Part shown: piece after piece, positions 1 through 10,693 of the stretch
Numbering within the stretch: position 1 is the stretch's first letter
How the letters are laid out: the number at the start of each line of letters is the position of its first letter
Assembly (NCBI RefSeq): GCF_963662255.1
Contig: NC_085073.1
Coordinates: 2,604,001-2,668,000, forward strand
Source: Cinclus cinclus
Lineage: Eukaryota > Chordata > Aves > Passeriformes > Cinclidae
Direction: 5' to 3'
DNA: 64,000 nucleotides
Position numbers and translations under genes: made by a program
The notes under the pieces: model-generated
Database searches by the model: none
Told to the model about the DNA's origin: nothing
Seen by the model: the letters and a program-made list of their open reading frames with translations, nothing else

Positions 1-324
1 CAAGATTCTTTCCCAAGAGATTTCAGGCAGCCCAGTTGCTGTGACTTGTTTCAGGTAAGAGCACAGAGCAACTGAGACCTGCTGGGGGCTCTCTGGAGAG
101 CTCCCTCAAGGGCCGAGAACCGACCCAAGCTCCTGGCTGTGGGACTGGGAGGGTCTTTGGAAATGCAGTTGTTGGAGAGGGGAAGGCTGTGGTAGCTGGA
201 ATGAGGAGGCCCTTACGTGTTTGAGGGCACCTGCACAGGATTTGGGATGAATGTGAGAGATGAGATTCTCTGTTTGCAATGGTTGTAATAATGCAACGTA
301 ATAAAGAAATAAAGAAGTATCTAC
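1..324. other. non-coding edge of window
   Basis: I see no gene or recognisable repeat in these bases. An A/T-rich stretch with AATAAAG around 299-312 immediately precedes the CR1 copy that follows, but nothing ties it to a transcript. Confidence 0.4.
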
Positions 325-768
325 AGCTGTTGGAGAGTGTCCAAAGGAGGGACACGGAGCTGGGGAAGGGTCTGAGGAGCAGCTGAGGGCACTTGGCTCG
401 TTCAGCTGGAGCAGAGGAGACTGAGGGGAGACTCCTCGGGGGCTGCAGCTCCTCCCGAGGGGAGGCAGAGGGGCAGGGGCTGAGCTCTGCTCTGGGACAG
501 GGACAGGAGCCCAGCAAGGGCTGGAGCTGTGTCAGGGCTTGGGCTGGAGCTCAGGGAAAGGTTCTTCTTTCCCCCGAGGGTGCTGGGCACTGCCCAGGCT
601 CCCCAGGGAATGGTCCCAGCCCCAAGGCTGCCAGAGCTCCAGGAGCGTTTGGACACCGCTCTCAGGGATGCTCAGGGTGGGATTGTTGGGGTGTCTGGGC
701 AGGGACAGGGGCTGCACTGATGATCCCTGAGGGTCCCTTCCAGCTCAGGATATTCCAGGATTCTGTGA
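325..768 (+). mobile_element. CR1 LINE fragment, 3' end (type A)
   Basis: 5'-truncated CR1 retrotransposon in sense orientation. It starts in the 'GGAGAGTGTCCAAAGGAGG' part of the CR1 3' region, runs through a 'GAGGAGACTGAGGGGAGAC' block and the 'TGCCCAGGCTCCCCAGGGAATGG' type block, and ends with 'TGATCCCTGAGGGTCCC' and 'GGATTCTGTGA', the CR1 octamer-like terminus. CR1 has no poly(A) tail and is usually truncated at its 5' end, which fits. It is nearly identical to the copies at 34.0, 46.5 and 47.5 kb, so this subfamily is relatively young. The open reading frames through it are shadows and not genes. Confidence 0.85.
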
Positions 769-2630
769 ATCTTTCCTGTGTGTTGAAAGCTGCTGTGCCA
801 CAGCAGAGCTGGGCTGTTCAGACTGTCAGGGTTCACTGCCCCATGAATCCCAGGGACTGCGATGCCAAACTGGGAGTGCAGCTGGAACAACAACCCTGGT
901 ACAGAGTTCCTCTGCCACAGGAAGGGCAATAATGGCAAACCAGGGGTGAAAAGCCCGCTGGAGATGGCAACATCTCCAACTGCCTCAGCCATAATCCTGA
1001 AATTGTGAGTCAGAAGCTTCTGTGTGAGGATTTATGAATCACTGTCCCTGCTAAAGTGGAAGTCGGGCTATCTCAGCAAAACTGCAGCTGGAACTAATCC
1101 CCCGTGGTGTTTAACACAAACCCAGCACAGGTTGGTTGGGCTTGTGCAGAGCACAGCGCTCCCGGAGCTTTCCAGGCACTCAGCTGTGAAATGGAGTGAT
1201 GGACCATAGAGGTGACAGGGATTCAGAAGGCAAAGCTGTTCTTAGTTCACAGGGAAGAGGAAACAGCTGCAGCACTGATTCCCCTCACACAGAGCCATTA
1301 TAAGGAATTACAGCCGGATTACTACAGGAATAATAAATGCCATTATTGGAGATAATGAAATCTATCACCGAATGCTAATGTGGTCCTTCCACCCGCTGAC
1401 ACCTCCAGCCCCCAGCAGGAAAACCTTCCTAACACAACCCACAAACCAGGAATTGCTAAATCTCCTCTGATGTGCTCTGTGTGCTCCGGATATTCCGGAA
1501 TTGCAGCTATCCCATTGTTTCAGGCTGGACTCTGGGTAATGCATTAAACAGAAGAGTTTCCCCTCTATAAATCAACCCCCAAATCTCGAGGCTGAGGTGA
1601 GCACAAACTCAGTTTATGTTGTGTTCTGAGAGCTAAGGGCAGATGCCTGGAGCAGGAAAAGGACTTTCCTCTCGTCCCTTCTACTTTCCAGGACACACAG
1701 ATTTTTCCCTGGCTTCTCCTCTGAGCTGCACGGGGAGCAGACACTTTGTTCCATCCCGAGTTATCTGAGCAGCTCCGGGACACAAAAGGTGGGTGGGGAT
1801 TTAGACAACGATCCCTCCGCAAAGCGGAGCAAATCAATCCATTGTACTCAGAGCTCCTGGATGGGGATATTTTCAAGCAAGTAAAAATAAGGTAGCAATA
1901 AAACCCCCAAAGAAATGGCCAAATGCAGCTCTGGTAGCTGCAGGCAATAAAACAGGTGTGTTGTCGCCCGAGTTGATGAAGAAAAAAGAAATGCAGCCAT
2001 CTACAAGTTTTTTAATGGAAAACCATGATTTTTTAAAAACACATTACAATGTATCCTTAGCAATTTTCTTTGGTTCTATAAACACCCTTCCCCCCTTAAC
2101 TCACAAGGCATCCCTGCTTGCAAACACCACCACTCACACCATTATTCTGAGTTCTCTTTCCATAGAGGATAAAATCCACTGCTCAGGATGTGCCTGTGCC
2201 TTGGTTTTCAGGCTGAAATTATCAGAAACAGCTCAGCCAAGGATCTGATGCCCAAACCCATGGGAATGACGACCTATTTAGCTTTTTTGTGCATATTTGC
2301 TGCTTTAAGATGGACTCTGAAGGCTGACCCTCACGCCCAAGGGATGAAGCTGTGTTTCCATCAATCCCATCCAGAAGAGCAGTGGGGGTGTCCCATTTCC
2401 AAATTCCCATCCTTTCCTCCAGACTGTTCTTGTTGTGGGATTGCAGAAAGACCCAACCACATCCCCAAGCCTCGGGTTTCCAAGCCCCTGGCAAGAGATG
2501 GAAAGCGGAGGGCATGGGTTGGCTGTTATAGGGATGAGCACAACTTCTGTTGGGTTAATAACCAGGATTTACCCACTTCTTCATGAAGACACAGCAAAAA
2601 AGCTTTTTTAGCCTAAAAGATCATCACTGT
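769..2630. other. intergenic, no gene recognised
   Basis: No convincing exon or repeat. Open frames here have no ATG-plus-Kozak context, no recognisable protein family and no splice structure. The human neighbours upstream of OAZ1 (JSRP1, AMH) are not detectable. Confidence 0.4.
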
Positions 2631-3103
2631 CAACTATTCCCCACCCCTAGTCCCCACTGATCCATAAACCAACTGTTCCCCATCCCTATTCCACTATAAA
2701 TCCATGAACCAACCATTCCCCATCCCTATTGCCCTATAAATCCACGATCTAACTGCTCCCCATCTCCATTCCCCTATAAATCAACCATTTCCCATCCATA
2801 CTCCCTTATAAATCCATAAACCAACCCTTCCTCTCCCTATTTAACTATAAATCCATGAACCAACAATTCCCTATCCCTATTCCCCTATCAACCCATAAAC
2901 CATCTGTTCCTTATCCATTTTCCACTATAAACCTATAAACTCAGTTACCTATCCCTATTCCCTTATAAATCCTTGACCTAACTATTCCCCATCTCTAGTC
3001 CCTTATAAATCCATAAACCAATTATTCCCCATCCTTATTCCATTCTAAATCCACAAACCAACTATTCCCCATCCCTATTCCCCTATAAATCCATAAACCA
3101 CAG
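2631..3103. repeat. degenerate 40-bp minisatellite, about 12 units
   Basis: A tandem array with a unit close to 'TTCCCCATCCCTATTCCCCT' followed by 'ATAAATCCATAAACCAACTA', roughly 38-42 bases per unit and about 12 units with substitutions and small indels between them. The array stops about 330 bases before the OAZ1 CpG island. The + strand is strongly pyrimidine/A-rich and nearly lacks G. No coding potential. Confidence 0.85.
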
Positions 3104-3439
3104 CCAGGCCAAAGGGGGACCAGCCCAAACACTCCCCACAAAGCCAGGTCACAACTCCAGCCTGACCTTTCAGGGACCCTCCCCACTACACGCGGGCCGT
3201 TTATTATTAGTTTTTAATTAAAAGTTTCCCTCAGCACCAAGATTGATACGAAGCTCTGAGGGCGGCGATGCCCCCGGGGGTCCCACAGGTGGTCCTGCTG
3301 CCGCCCCTCCGCTGCCTCCAGCGCCAGGGCTGCACCCGGTCTGTCCTTGTTTTTCCATCTCTTTCCATGACTCTTCACGTCTCTCCCTCCCTCTGCTCCC
3401 TCACACCCCGCTCCTCCCCTGGCCCCCCCCCGGTTACCT

Positions 3440-4260
3440 CAGCCGGGCGGGGCGCGGGCGCGGGACTCGAACCGGCGGCTCCGAGGGCAGTGAGAGGTTG
3501 CGGGGCGCCCGCCGACGATGCCCCGCCAGGCCCCGCCCACCCGCGGCGCGCGCAGCCAATCACGCGCCGCTACCCCCCGGCTTCCCGTGCAGCAACACCT
3601 GCCGATGTCCCGCCCCCCGCGCTACGCTCAGCCAATAGACAGCGAGAGGGTCTGATAGACACCTAGGTTGCTCAATAGGAGCCGTCTGCCCGTGGGAGGG
3701 CGTGGCACGCGGTGAGGGGCGTGGTCCCTCTGAGGGCGTGGCATAGAGTGCGTATATAAGGAGGCACCGGGGCCACGGTGCCATTTTGTGTAGCAGCGCC
3801 TGGGGAGAGGGGGGCGGAGGCGGCGGAGGGTTTCGGGGTTCGGACCAGAGCGGCCGGATGGTGAAATCCTCCCTGCAACGGATACTCAACAGCCACTGCT
3901 TCGCTAGAGAGAAAGAGGGGAATAAAAGCACCATCATGCCCGCTGTGCTGAGCCTCAGTACCGGACAGAGCAGGTGAGGCGCCGCGGCCTCCCTCAACCT
4001 CACACCGCTGGGCGCTCGCTGCCTCCTTCCTCTTCCTCACCTTCCTTGTCGCCTCCCTGGTGGCCGGAGAGGGGCGGGGGACGCTGCGTGGCCAGCGGGG
4101 GAGGGGCGGCCCTGCCCCCGCCGCGCGGGGAAAGGCGGTAGGGGAGGGTAGAAAAAACAACTAAAAGAGGGCGATTTTGAGGCTTCAGGGCTGTCCCGGG
4201 CCTGGGAGGGAGTCCTGAGGGCACCCCCGGGCTGGGAGAGACTCCGGGCAGGGCTGGGGC
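3440..4260 (+). promoter_or_regulatory. OAZ1: OAZ1 CpG-island promoter
   Basis: A GC- and CpG-dense block surrounds the first OAZ1 exon. It holds CCAAT boxes at 3556-3560 and 3632-3636, three GGGCGTGG Sp/KLF-type boxes between about 3697 and 3747, and a clear TATA box (TATATAAG, 3753-3760). A start site near 3783-3790 would give a 5' leader of about 70 bases before the ATG at 3858. TATA plus CCAAT plus GC boxes within a CpG island suits a strongly expressed housekeeping gene. Confidence 0.85.
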
Positions 4261-7208
4261 AGGATCCGTGCTGGGGGGGGGGGGGAGGGGGGGCGAGGCG
4301 AAAACAGCAATTAGGCGAAGATATCGAAGGATTGACGGCTGTTATCCCCTTATGTAACCTTAGATACTCCGCAAAACTAATCGAGGGCAAGAGTGTTACG
4401 GGAGCTGTTGGTTAAAAACACAACCCAAAGATTAAAGACCTCGCACAGGTGCTGGGAAGAAAAAAAATACCTGAATTAAGGTGGCTGATGTGGAGTGGTG
4501 GATGCTAAGGGCATCGATCTACCCTTTCCACCTCGTGTGTGGACTGTGGAAGGATTTTTTAAACTGTTTTTATATCTGACTGCGGGTTAAGGACGTCTTG
4601 TTTTTTCTCCCTAAGTGCACATAAACATCACTAAAATATATGCATATGTGGTTACAAACCTTCCTTCTGCAGCACCTTTTTTGGGTAGAAAGGTGAAGCT
4701 GTTAAAAATTGCCACAGCACACCTTTGAAAAAGGTTTTTAGAGGTTTATTTTTAAGGAAAATTAGAAATGTATAGTTAACAGTCGTTGTCAGATAAAAAT
4801 AATGTTGATACTGAAGAAAAATGTAACTTAAAATAATGGATTGGAGACTCATTTAACGCATTTAGTTAATGCAGAATTTGTATTTTTAATAAAACTTTGC
4901 AGTTCTTGCTGTTGCTTCACATCAAAATACAAATATAATTTATTTTCCAGCACATAATATTTAATCTCTGGCCATTCCCAGCCTTTCTAATGCGGATTAT
5001 TCATCACAAGTTTCAAGCTCATAAAAAACAAACCCAAACCAATCCAAACCCCGCGAGTCGGGTGTGAAGCGTGCAAAATGGTGGATTATTTTGTAGCTGT
5101 TTATTCGGATTTGCAAATGGCTGCAGTGGCTGCTGCTGGCACCCGGAGACAGGACGATTGTGAAAATTCCCCCAAGGGCCTCGATTGCTGCATCTGCTGA
5201 GATGACGCAACTCAGGAGTGGAGCCTGCGGGTGAAGGATGGTGCAGAGGGAGGGGCCAGCACTGCTCTGCCACGGGAGGAGTGAAACAGTCTTGGAAAGG
5301 ATGGGGGGAAAACTTAAAAATACTCCTCACGCCTTCAGAAATTGTGTTTTCCTCCTCGAGCGCTGGGCGTTGTGGAATTGCTCCGAGGAGTTCCGTGGGA
5401 AGAGGTTTGGAGGTGTTTTTGGAGGTTTTGCAGAGGTTCAGGTGTGGCCTCAAGCTGAAAATGCTGGAGGTGGAGATGATTCCCTGGAATTGCCTGGCCT
5501 TGAGCTGGCCAAGTCTCTGGTGAATATCCCAGGGAAAAGTAAGCACTGCCTTGTTGGGCTGGGGCTTTGTGCTGCCCCAAAACAAGGAGGCCGTAAAACA
5601 GCACATTCCTGCAGAAAGGCTCTTCTTATGAGGTCACATCAGGCCTGCCCTGCCACAGGAACACACCTGGCTCACTCAGCCTGACTAGTTCTCATTTCCA
5701 AGTGAGTCTCCACTCAAAATACTGCAGTGGCAGCTCCCTGGGCACTGTCCCTGGTGTGGAGCTTCCTTTGTCCTCCCACTTGCAGTGGGAGGAGTCTTTT
5801 GGCCTAGGTTTGGTTTTTTTTTTTGTTTTTTTTTTAACACTGCTTAAATCCTGGAAGTCCCAGGGCTTTGTCCAAGCCTTCCTGCTTGTCTAACCATGGT
5901 CCCTTTGCAGTTCCAGGGTTCCCTTCAATTGCTGTAGTAACCTGGGTCCGGGGCCTCGGTGGTGCTCCTGATGTCCCTCACCCACCCCTGAAGATCCCAG
6001 GTGGGCGAGGGAATAGTCAGAGGGATCACAATCTTTCAGCTAATTTATTTTATTCGGTGAGTATGAGGAGCAAACAGCTCCTGGTGAGCTTGACAACGTT
6101 CCCTGCTTTAATCTCTCCTCCAGGAAATGAATGAAAAAAATAACTCTGCCCTTCTCCCTGCTGCAGGATAATCGGCTGAATGTCACAGAAGAACTAACAC
6201 CTAACAACAGGACAAGAATTCTCAATGTCCAGTCAAGACTTACAGATGCCAAACACATTAGTTGGAGAGCAGTGCTGAACAACAACAACCTCTACATTGA
6301 AATTCCCAGTGGTGCTCTGCCTGAGGGGAGCAAGGACAGGTGGGTCAAGGAGAACTTGGCTGTGGGTTAACACTGGGGTGGGAGAACACTTTGCTCTTTG
6401 TGTTTTGAAAGCTTGAGTTTAATTTTGGTACTTGAGGCTCTCTGTGGACTTGGTTTCAGGGCAGCAGGCAGAACCAGCCCAAAGTTTGGGATTTCAGGCT
6501 GGTTTAGGCACTGAGAATTCTAGGCTGCTTTGAGTCTTGCACTGCAGCTCCTTCAGCTTTGTCACAAACACATTTTCTGTGCCACTGAGAAGTCCTGCCC
6601 TTGAGTTCTGCCTGGAGTTCAGGGATCTGATGGTGTGAAGCTCCAGCCTGTGCCTCCTCCTTAGGAATTGCTGTGTGGATTTGCTCTCAGGGCCTTGCTA
6701 ACTCTCTGAAGGAGCTCTTGCTGCCAGAGCTCCGGGAGCATTTGGGGAGTGCTCAGGGTGGGATTATTGGGGTGTCTGTGCAGGGTCAGGGGTTGGACTG
6801 GATGATCCCTGAGGGTCCCTCCCATCCCAGGACATTGCCTGTTCCACAGTCACTGAACCCCTGGTGTTTGTCTTGCAGCTTTGCCGTTCTTCTCGAGTTT
6901 GCTGAAGAACAGCTCCGAGTTGAGCACGTGTTCATCTGTTTCCACAAGAACAGAGATGACAGAGGTGAGTTTTCCCTGTGTCTCCAGACACAGAAAATGC
7001 CTTTTGGTGGAAAGCTAAGGTTTTGTTTTTTTATCACTATCTCATGGGTGAAACCTGTCTCCTGCTTCATTTTCTAGCTGCACTGCTCCGTACTTTCAGC
7101 TTTTTGGGCTTTGAGATTGTGAGACCAGGGCATCCCCTTGTCCCCAAGAGACCAGATGCTTGCTTCATGGCCTACACGTTTGAGAGAGACTCAGCAGAAG
7201 AAGACTAG
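3858..7208 (+). CDS. OAZ1: ornithine decarboxylase antizyme 1 (programmed +1 frameshift)
   Basis: Antizyme 1 binds ornithine decarboxylase monomers, blocks the enzyme and delivers it to the 26S proteasome without ubiquitin; it also lowers polyamine uptake. Coding exons are 3858-3973, 5911-6056, 6167-6339, 6879-6964 and 7078-7208, all with GT/AG borders and consistent phases. Frame 0 starts [18 protein letters not shown] and stops at TGA 5969-5971 just after 'GPRWCS'. The rest ([20 protein letters not shown], then [24 protein letters not shown], ending [16 protein letters not shown]) is read only after a +1 shift at TCC-TGA. The product is 216 residues (human 228); exon 1 is shorter than the mammalian one. 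A second in-frame ATG at 3936 corresponds to the known alternative start; the longer form carries a mitochondrial-targeting N-terminus in mammals. The gene is complete with no damage seen. Confidence 0.97.
5966..5971 (+). promoter_or_regulatory. OAZ1: antizyme +1 ribosomal frameshift site TCC TGA
   Basis: The ribosome reads TGG TGC TCC and meets the in-frame stop TGA (5969-5971). At high polyamine levels it slips one base forward and continues GAT GTC CCT. The site is identical to the canonical vertebrate antizyme UCC-UGA-U heptamer. It lies 20 codons into exon 2, well upstream of the exon 2 donor, so the shift happens on spliced mRNA in cytoplasm. Confidence 0.96.
5975..6027 (+). promoter_or_regulatory. 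OAZ1: frameshift-stimulating H-type RNA pseudoknot
   Basis: Starting three bases after the TGA, stem 1 pairs CCCTC-A-CCCACC (5975-5986) with GGTGGG-C-GAGGG (6000-6011): eleven Watson-Crick pairs interrupted by one A-C mismatch (5980/6006). The 13-base loop contains GATCCC (5993-5998), which pairs exactly with GGGATC (6022-6027) downstream to form stem 2. This is the classical arrangement described for mammalian antizyme 1 mRNA, and the bird sequence preserves every stem 2 pair. Confidence 0.9.
6715..6840 (+). mobile_element. diverged CR1 3' fragment in OAZ1 intron 3
   Basis: The 'CTGCCAGAGCTCCGGGAGCA' to 'GATGATCCCTGAGGGTCC' stretch matches the type A CR1 terminus with several substitutions and lacks the upstream part. 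It lies inside the 539-base intron 6340-6878 and accounts for about a quarter of it. Confidence 0.75.
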
Positions 7209-7407
7209 ATTGCAATGTTTGCCTCTTTAGAGCTTTCTTGTTGTCTATAAAGATGATTCTGTAGAAATTTTGTCAACATCTTATTCCAGTCTATCTTAAC
7301 TCTTGTACGAAACCTTGTGTGACCCAGCTGCTTTGGTGGTGAGATGTTGAAAATTTCAGACTCCACATCTTTCTCTGGATTTTGTGCGCATGTTGTGGTT
7401 GTGCAAA

Positions 7408-7498
7408 AATAAATGCTCCCTCCAAATTTAGCAGTATATTTCTTGAAGTTTAATATTGTGTTTGTGATACTGAAGTATTTGCTTTAATTCTAAATAAA
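7408..7498 (+). terminator. OAZ1: OAZ1 polyadenylation signals
   Basis: Two AATAAA hexamers, at 7408-7413 and 7493-7498, lie about 200 and 285 bases after the OAZ1 stop codon. Together with the A/T-rich downstream sequence they mark the likely ends of the 3' UTR. Confidence 0.75.
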
Positions 7499-7529
7499 AA
7501 TTTATATTTTACTTTTTATTGCTGGTTTT

Positions 7530-8620
7530 AAGCTGTTTAAAGACTTGCACTCTTGAAGAGGTGGCTCTGGAACTGCCCCAACCATTAAAGTTGCAGGTGT
7601 GGAAAGGCTTTGCTTGTTCTTTGCTTGACTGGAACTCATGGATGTGCTCTTACAGGGCTTGAAATAATCCAGCAATCCTGGAAAAATCAACTTTTACTGA
7701 ATAATTAACAGGTGTGGTAATTGGGACCAGTGCTTCCCTGCTCTGCCAGTGTTTTGCAGGATATTCAGGGCGTGCTTTGTTTGGGAAGTCTCAAGTGGAA
7801 CATGATCAGCTCAGCACATGGCTGCTCTAAATACCAAATATGCAACTTAAATACCTGGAATTTTAGTGTTCCCTTAACGGAGCAGCCTTTCCAGTGTGCT
7901 GGGTGACTCCAGGAGTTCTGGCTGTGAGCTGGGAAGGTTTGTGCCACCTCCTGCATGCAGGTCAGGGGTGTCACCGAGGCTGGGCAGACTTCTTGGGGGA
8001 GCAGGTTGTGGTTGAAGGGTGAGGAAGGGGCTGTGCTGGGGCTTTGGACAGCCCTTGGTGCTCAGGATGGTGAGCAGAAGGGGAAAAGGGCTCCTTGTGA
8101 TGCTGGAATTAAAAAATCCGTTGAACTGAAGTTAAGTCAGTCTCCAAAGGGGCTGAGCTTCAAAGTGTGGTATTCCCATGTTTTTAGTGTTTGCAGGCTT
8201 GTTTGGAACTGTTGAGATGATGAATCTTTCCTCTGTAAAATCTTGGAGCAGGGAATCCCTGGGTTGGGTTTATTTCACCAGGTGTGAGTAGAAGTTTCTG
8301 AGTGGGGCCCTGGGAGATCTGAGTGCTGTGAAATGTGTGAATGACAGTCTGAAGTTTCCCCGCAGTCCATCCCTGGGCTCAGCAGTGCTGGAATCTCATG
8401 GAATACACAGAAATATTCCCTGAAACTCCTCAGAGATGCAGCACAGAGTAACCTGGGGGTGTCATAGTGATGTGGTTCAAAGTGGGGACTCTTGCTGGGC
8501 TCTTTAATTGGCTCTTCCCAATCCTCTTGTGGCCCTACAATTGTGCTTGTCCTGGAGGGACTTTTAGAAGGCCAGCACCTCTGAGAAACTGCAGGAAGTT
8601 GAGCTGAGGGAGATTTGTGA
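7530..8620. other. intergenic, no gene recognised
   Basis: Between the OAZ1 polyadenylation signals and the next CR1 copy I find no exon structure, RNA gene or tandem repeat. Confidence 0.4.
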
Positions 8621-8621
8621 T

Positions 8622-8838
8622 GGAGCTCAGGGAAAGGTTCTCCTTTCCCCCGAGGGTGCTGGGCACTGCCCAGGCTCCCCAGGGAATGGTCCCGGCCCCA
8701 AGGCTGCCAGAGCTCCAGGAGCGTTTGGACACCGCTCTCAGGGATGCTCAGGGTGGGATTGTTGGGGTGTCTGGGCAGGGACAGGGGCTGCACTGATGAT
8801 CCCTGAGGGTCCCTTCCCACTCAGGATATTCCAGGATT
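8622..8838 (+). mobile_element. CR1 LINE fragment, 3' end (type A)
   Basis: 5'-truncated copy beginning at 'GAGCTCAGGGAAAGGTTCTC' and ending at 'GATATTCCAGGATT'. It is close in sequence to the 325-768 copy but only about half its length. Confidence 0.85.
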
Positions 8839-9570
8839 TCAGGGTGGTGGCAGGACCAGGGGAGGGTGTCCTTGTTTTGCTCAACAGGCTGCCATAGGGC
8901 TGAATTTCCTGTGCTGGTTATCTGGAAAAAATCCCCGTTTTCTTCTGCAATGTGCTACCTGTGCCATGTTCTGCTCAATGGGAGTATGGAATGTGTCTGT
9001 TCCTGCCTCCATGGGACATTTTGCTGACTTTGGATGCTCCTGGCAGAAGGGGAGGGGGTCACCCACGCTGGAAAACCAGAGCAGAGATGTGCCGTGGGTC
9101 CTTGGGGGTTCCGAGGTGGGCGTGCAGGAGCCGGGGGAGCGGATTTGGCTTTGTCTCCCTGGGATGAGGGGCTGTGCCCTGGCCTTTACTGCCCTCTCGT
9201 AGCTATGGCAAATAGTGCAGGAGAGACAGGGACAGCAGGGCTGCGCTGAGAGCCTGGAATGAGATCTGAAACTCATTTCTGTGCCGCGGTTGGTGCGGTC
9301 CAGGCTGGGCAGGGAGGCTGCACTGGGGGATTTGGGTGCTACTCCACGTGGCAGCACACCGAGCTGGGAGTGAGCTGCTCTCTGCATCCAGAGAGGGTCC
9401 CGGGTCCGATTTATTTTTGGTTTTTGGAGCTCAGGGACTCTAGGAGGAATCCTCCCCTCTCCAGCCATTCCCCAGGCTCTGGGGAGCCACTGCCACATCC
9501 ATGGGCATAGCAGACACGGGGGGACTCTGTCCCACTGTGGGCACAGCCCTGCTGCTGTCAGGTGATGGAG

Positions 9571-9755
9571 TCACTGAATCACGGAATTGTTTAGGTTGGA
9601 AAAGTCATCCTAAGATCATCACCCATTACCCCATCGCTACCAAACCATGTCCCCAAGTGCCACATCCACACACTGAACACTTCCAGGGTTGGTGACTCTG
9701 CTGATGCCTGATCGCTCTTTCAGTGAAGGGATTTTTCCTGATACCCAGCCTAGAT
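9571..9755 (-). mobile_element. CR1 LINE fragment, classic chicken-like 3' end
   Basis: Read on the minus strand this ends with the 'TTTCCAACCTAAACAATTCC' type terminus of CR1. On the plus strand one sees 'TTGTTTAGGTTGGAAAAG', 'CCATGTCCCCAAGTGCCACA' and 'GGTTGGTGACTCTGCTGAT', all well-known CR1 3' landmarks. It is more diverged than the type A copies and so probably older. Confidence 0.85.
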
Positions 9756-10086
9756 GGCTGTGAGTAGATTAATAATTGCTGAGGAATAAATTAAATTATC
9801 TGAGCAGGGCCTTTACCATGCTAGTCCCTCAACATGGATTTGGGGATTTGGTCCAGGTCCCACGTGCTGCCGAGTGTTTCACAGCAAGGAGCAGATGCCA
9901 CAGCTCTGCCTTGGTGCCCATGAACTCAACTGAGCTGTTCACCAGAGCCCATGGAGGCTGTTCTGGGTAACCACCATGGGGCAGGGCAGTTTGGCTTTGT
10001 GTTTCCCTCTGGATCCATCCCTGGAGTGTGTAATGCTGGCAAAGAAGCATATAAAGGACCAATGTTTGAGAGGCTCAGCTCCAGGT

Positions 10087-10308
10087 TTTATTGAAGCTGT
10101 ATTTTTCCCTTTAAAATGCCATTTTTATTTGTGACTGTGCCACAAATTGTCTGTGAGAAGCACAGGCTCAAGGACTTGTTTCTCCTTTGCTGAGAAGGGT
10201 GAGCTGTGCTGGGTGGCTTTAAATATTATTTAAAACAGCAAAATCCTGGCGGCTGCAAAAAGGTTCTGAGGGGGTTTTGTGCAAAGTCTGAACTGCATAA
10301 ACTTTATT
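10087..10308 (-). terminator. PEAK3: candidate PEAK3 polyadenylation signals (minus strand)
   Basis: AATAAA hexamers on the minus strand at 10308-10303 and 10092-10087 lie about 390 and 600 bases beyond the PEAK3 stop codon and could end its 3' UTR. If so, the 3' UTR includes the CR1 fragment at 10.55-10.67 kb. Which signal is used cannot be told from sequence. Confidence 0.45.
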
Positions 10309-10547
10309 TGGGATTATCAGCCACTAAATTGGTTCTTGGGGCTTCCATCCAGCTACCTTTTGTCAGATGTTCTGATAAACCAGAGTTAGAGTACCAAGCT
10401 AAAATTGTTTGAGGGTATAAAACCACTGCTTGTGTTTGGGAGTTTGATCCCAACTTCATTATTCATGGGCTACTGGGGGAGTGGGTTTAGTTTTGCAGAG
10501 CTTTCCCAGTGAGGACCTGCTTGGATTTCTCAGGAACTGGTACCTTT

Positions 10548-10670
10548 CATAGAATCATGGAATGATTTTGGCTGAAAGGACCCCAAAAATAATTTAGTTT
10601 CAAGTCCCCTGCCATGGGCAGGGATAGGTTTGGCCAGGCCCTTGTGAGCTCCTGCCTTTGAGAAGGTTTA
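10548..10670 (-). mobile_element. CR1 3' fragment, probably inside the PEAK3 3' UTR
   Basis: The plus strand shows 'CATAGAATCATGGAATGATT' then 'CCCCTGCCATGGGCAGGGAT', the reverse complement of a CR1 terminus. It begins only about 25 bases past the PEAK3 stop codon on that gene's strand. Confidence 0.75.
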
Positions 10671-10693
10671 GGTAGTCTGAACTGGAGGCTGGT

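Noticed and set aside
393..932. Recurring open frame (179 codons here) seen again at 34.1 and 46.5 kb
   Set aside because: It is the CR1 3' non-coding region, not a multigene family.
3455..3560. GGGACTCGAACC, the reverse complement of a perfect tRNA B-box (GGTTCGAGTCC), in the OAZ1 promoter
   Set aside because: On the minus strand no A-box, acceptor stem or T-stem pairing can be built around it, so it is a chance match in GC-rich sequence.
3243..3666. Overlapping plus-strand open frames of about 130 codons before OAZ1
   Set aside because: They run across the promoter, TATA-proximal GC boxes and have no family similarity; another effect of GC richness.
5951..6056. Treating the TGA at 5969 as a pseudogene-making nonsense mutation
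   Set aside because: It is the conserved antizyme frameshift stop; the shifted frame continues through well-formed introns to a normal C-terminus.
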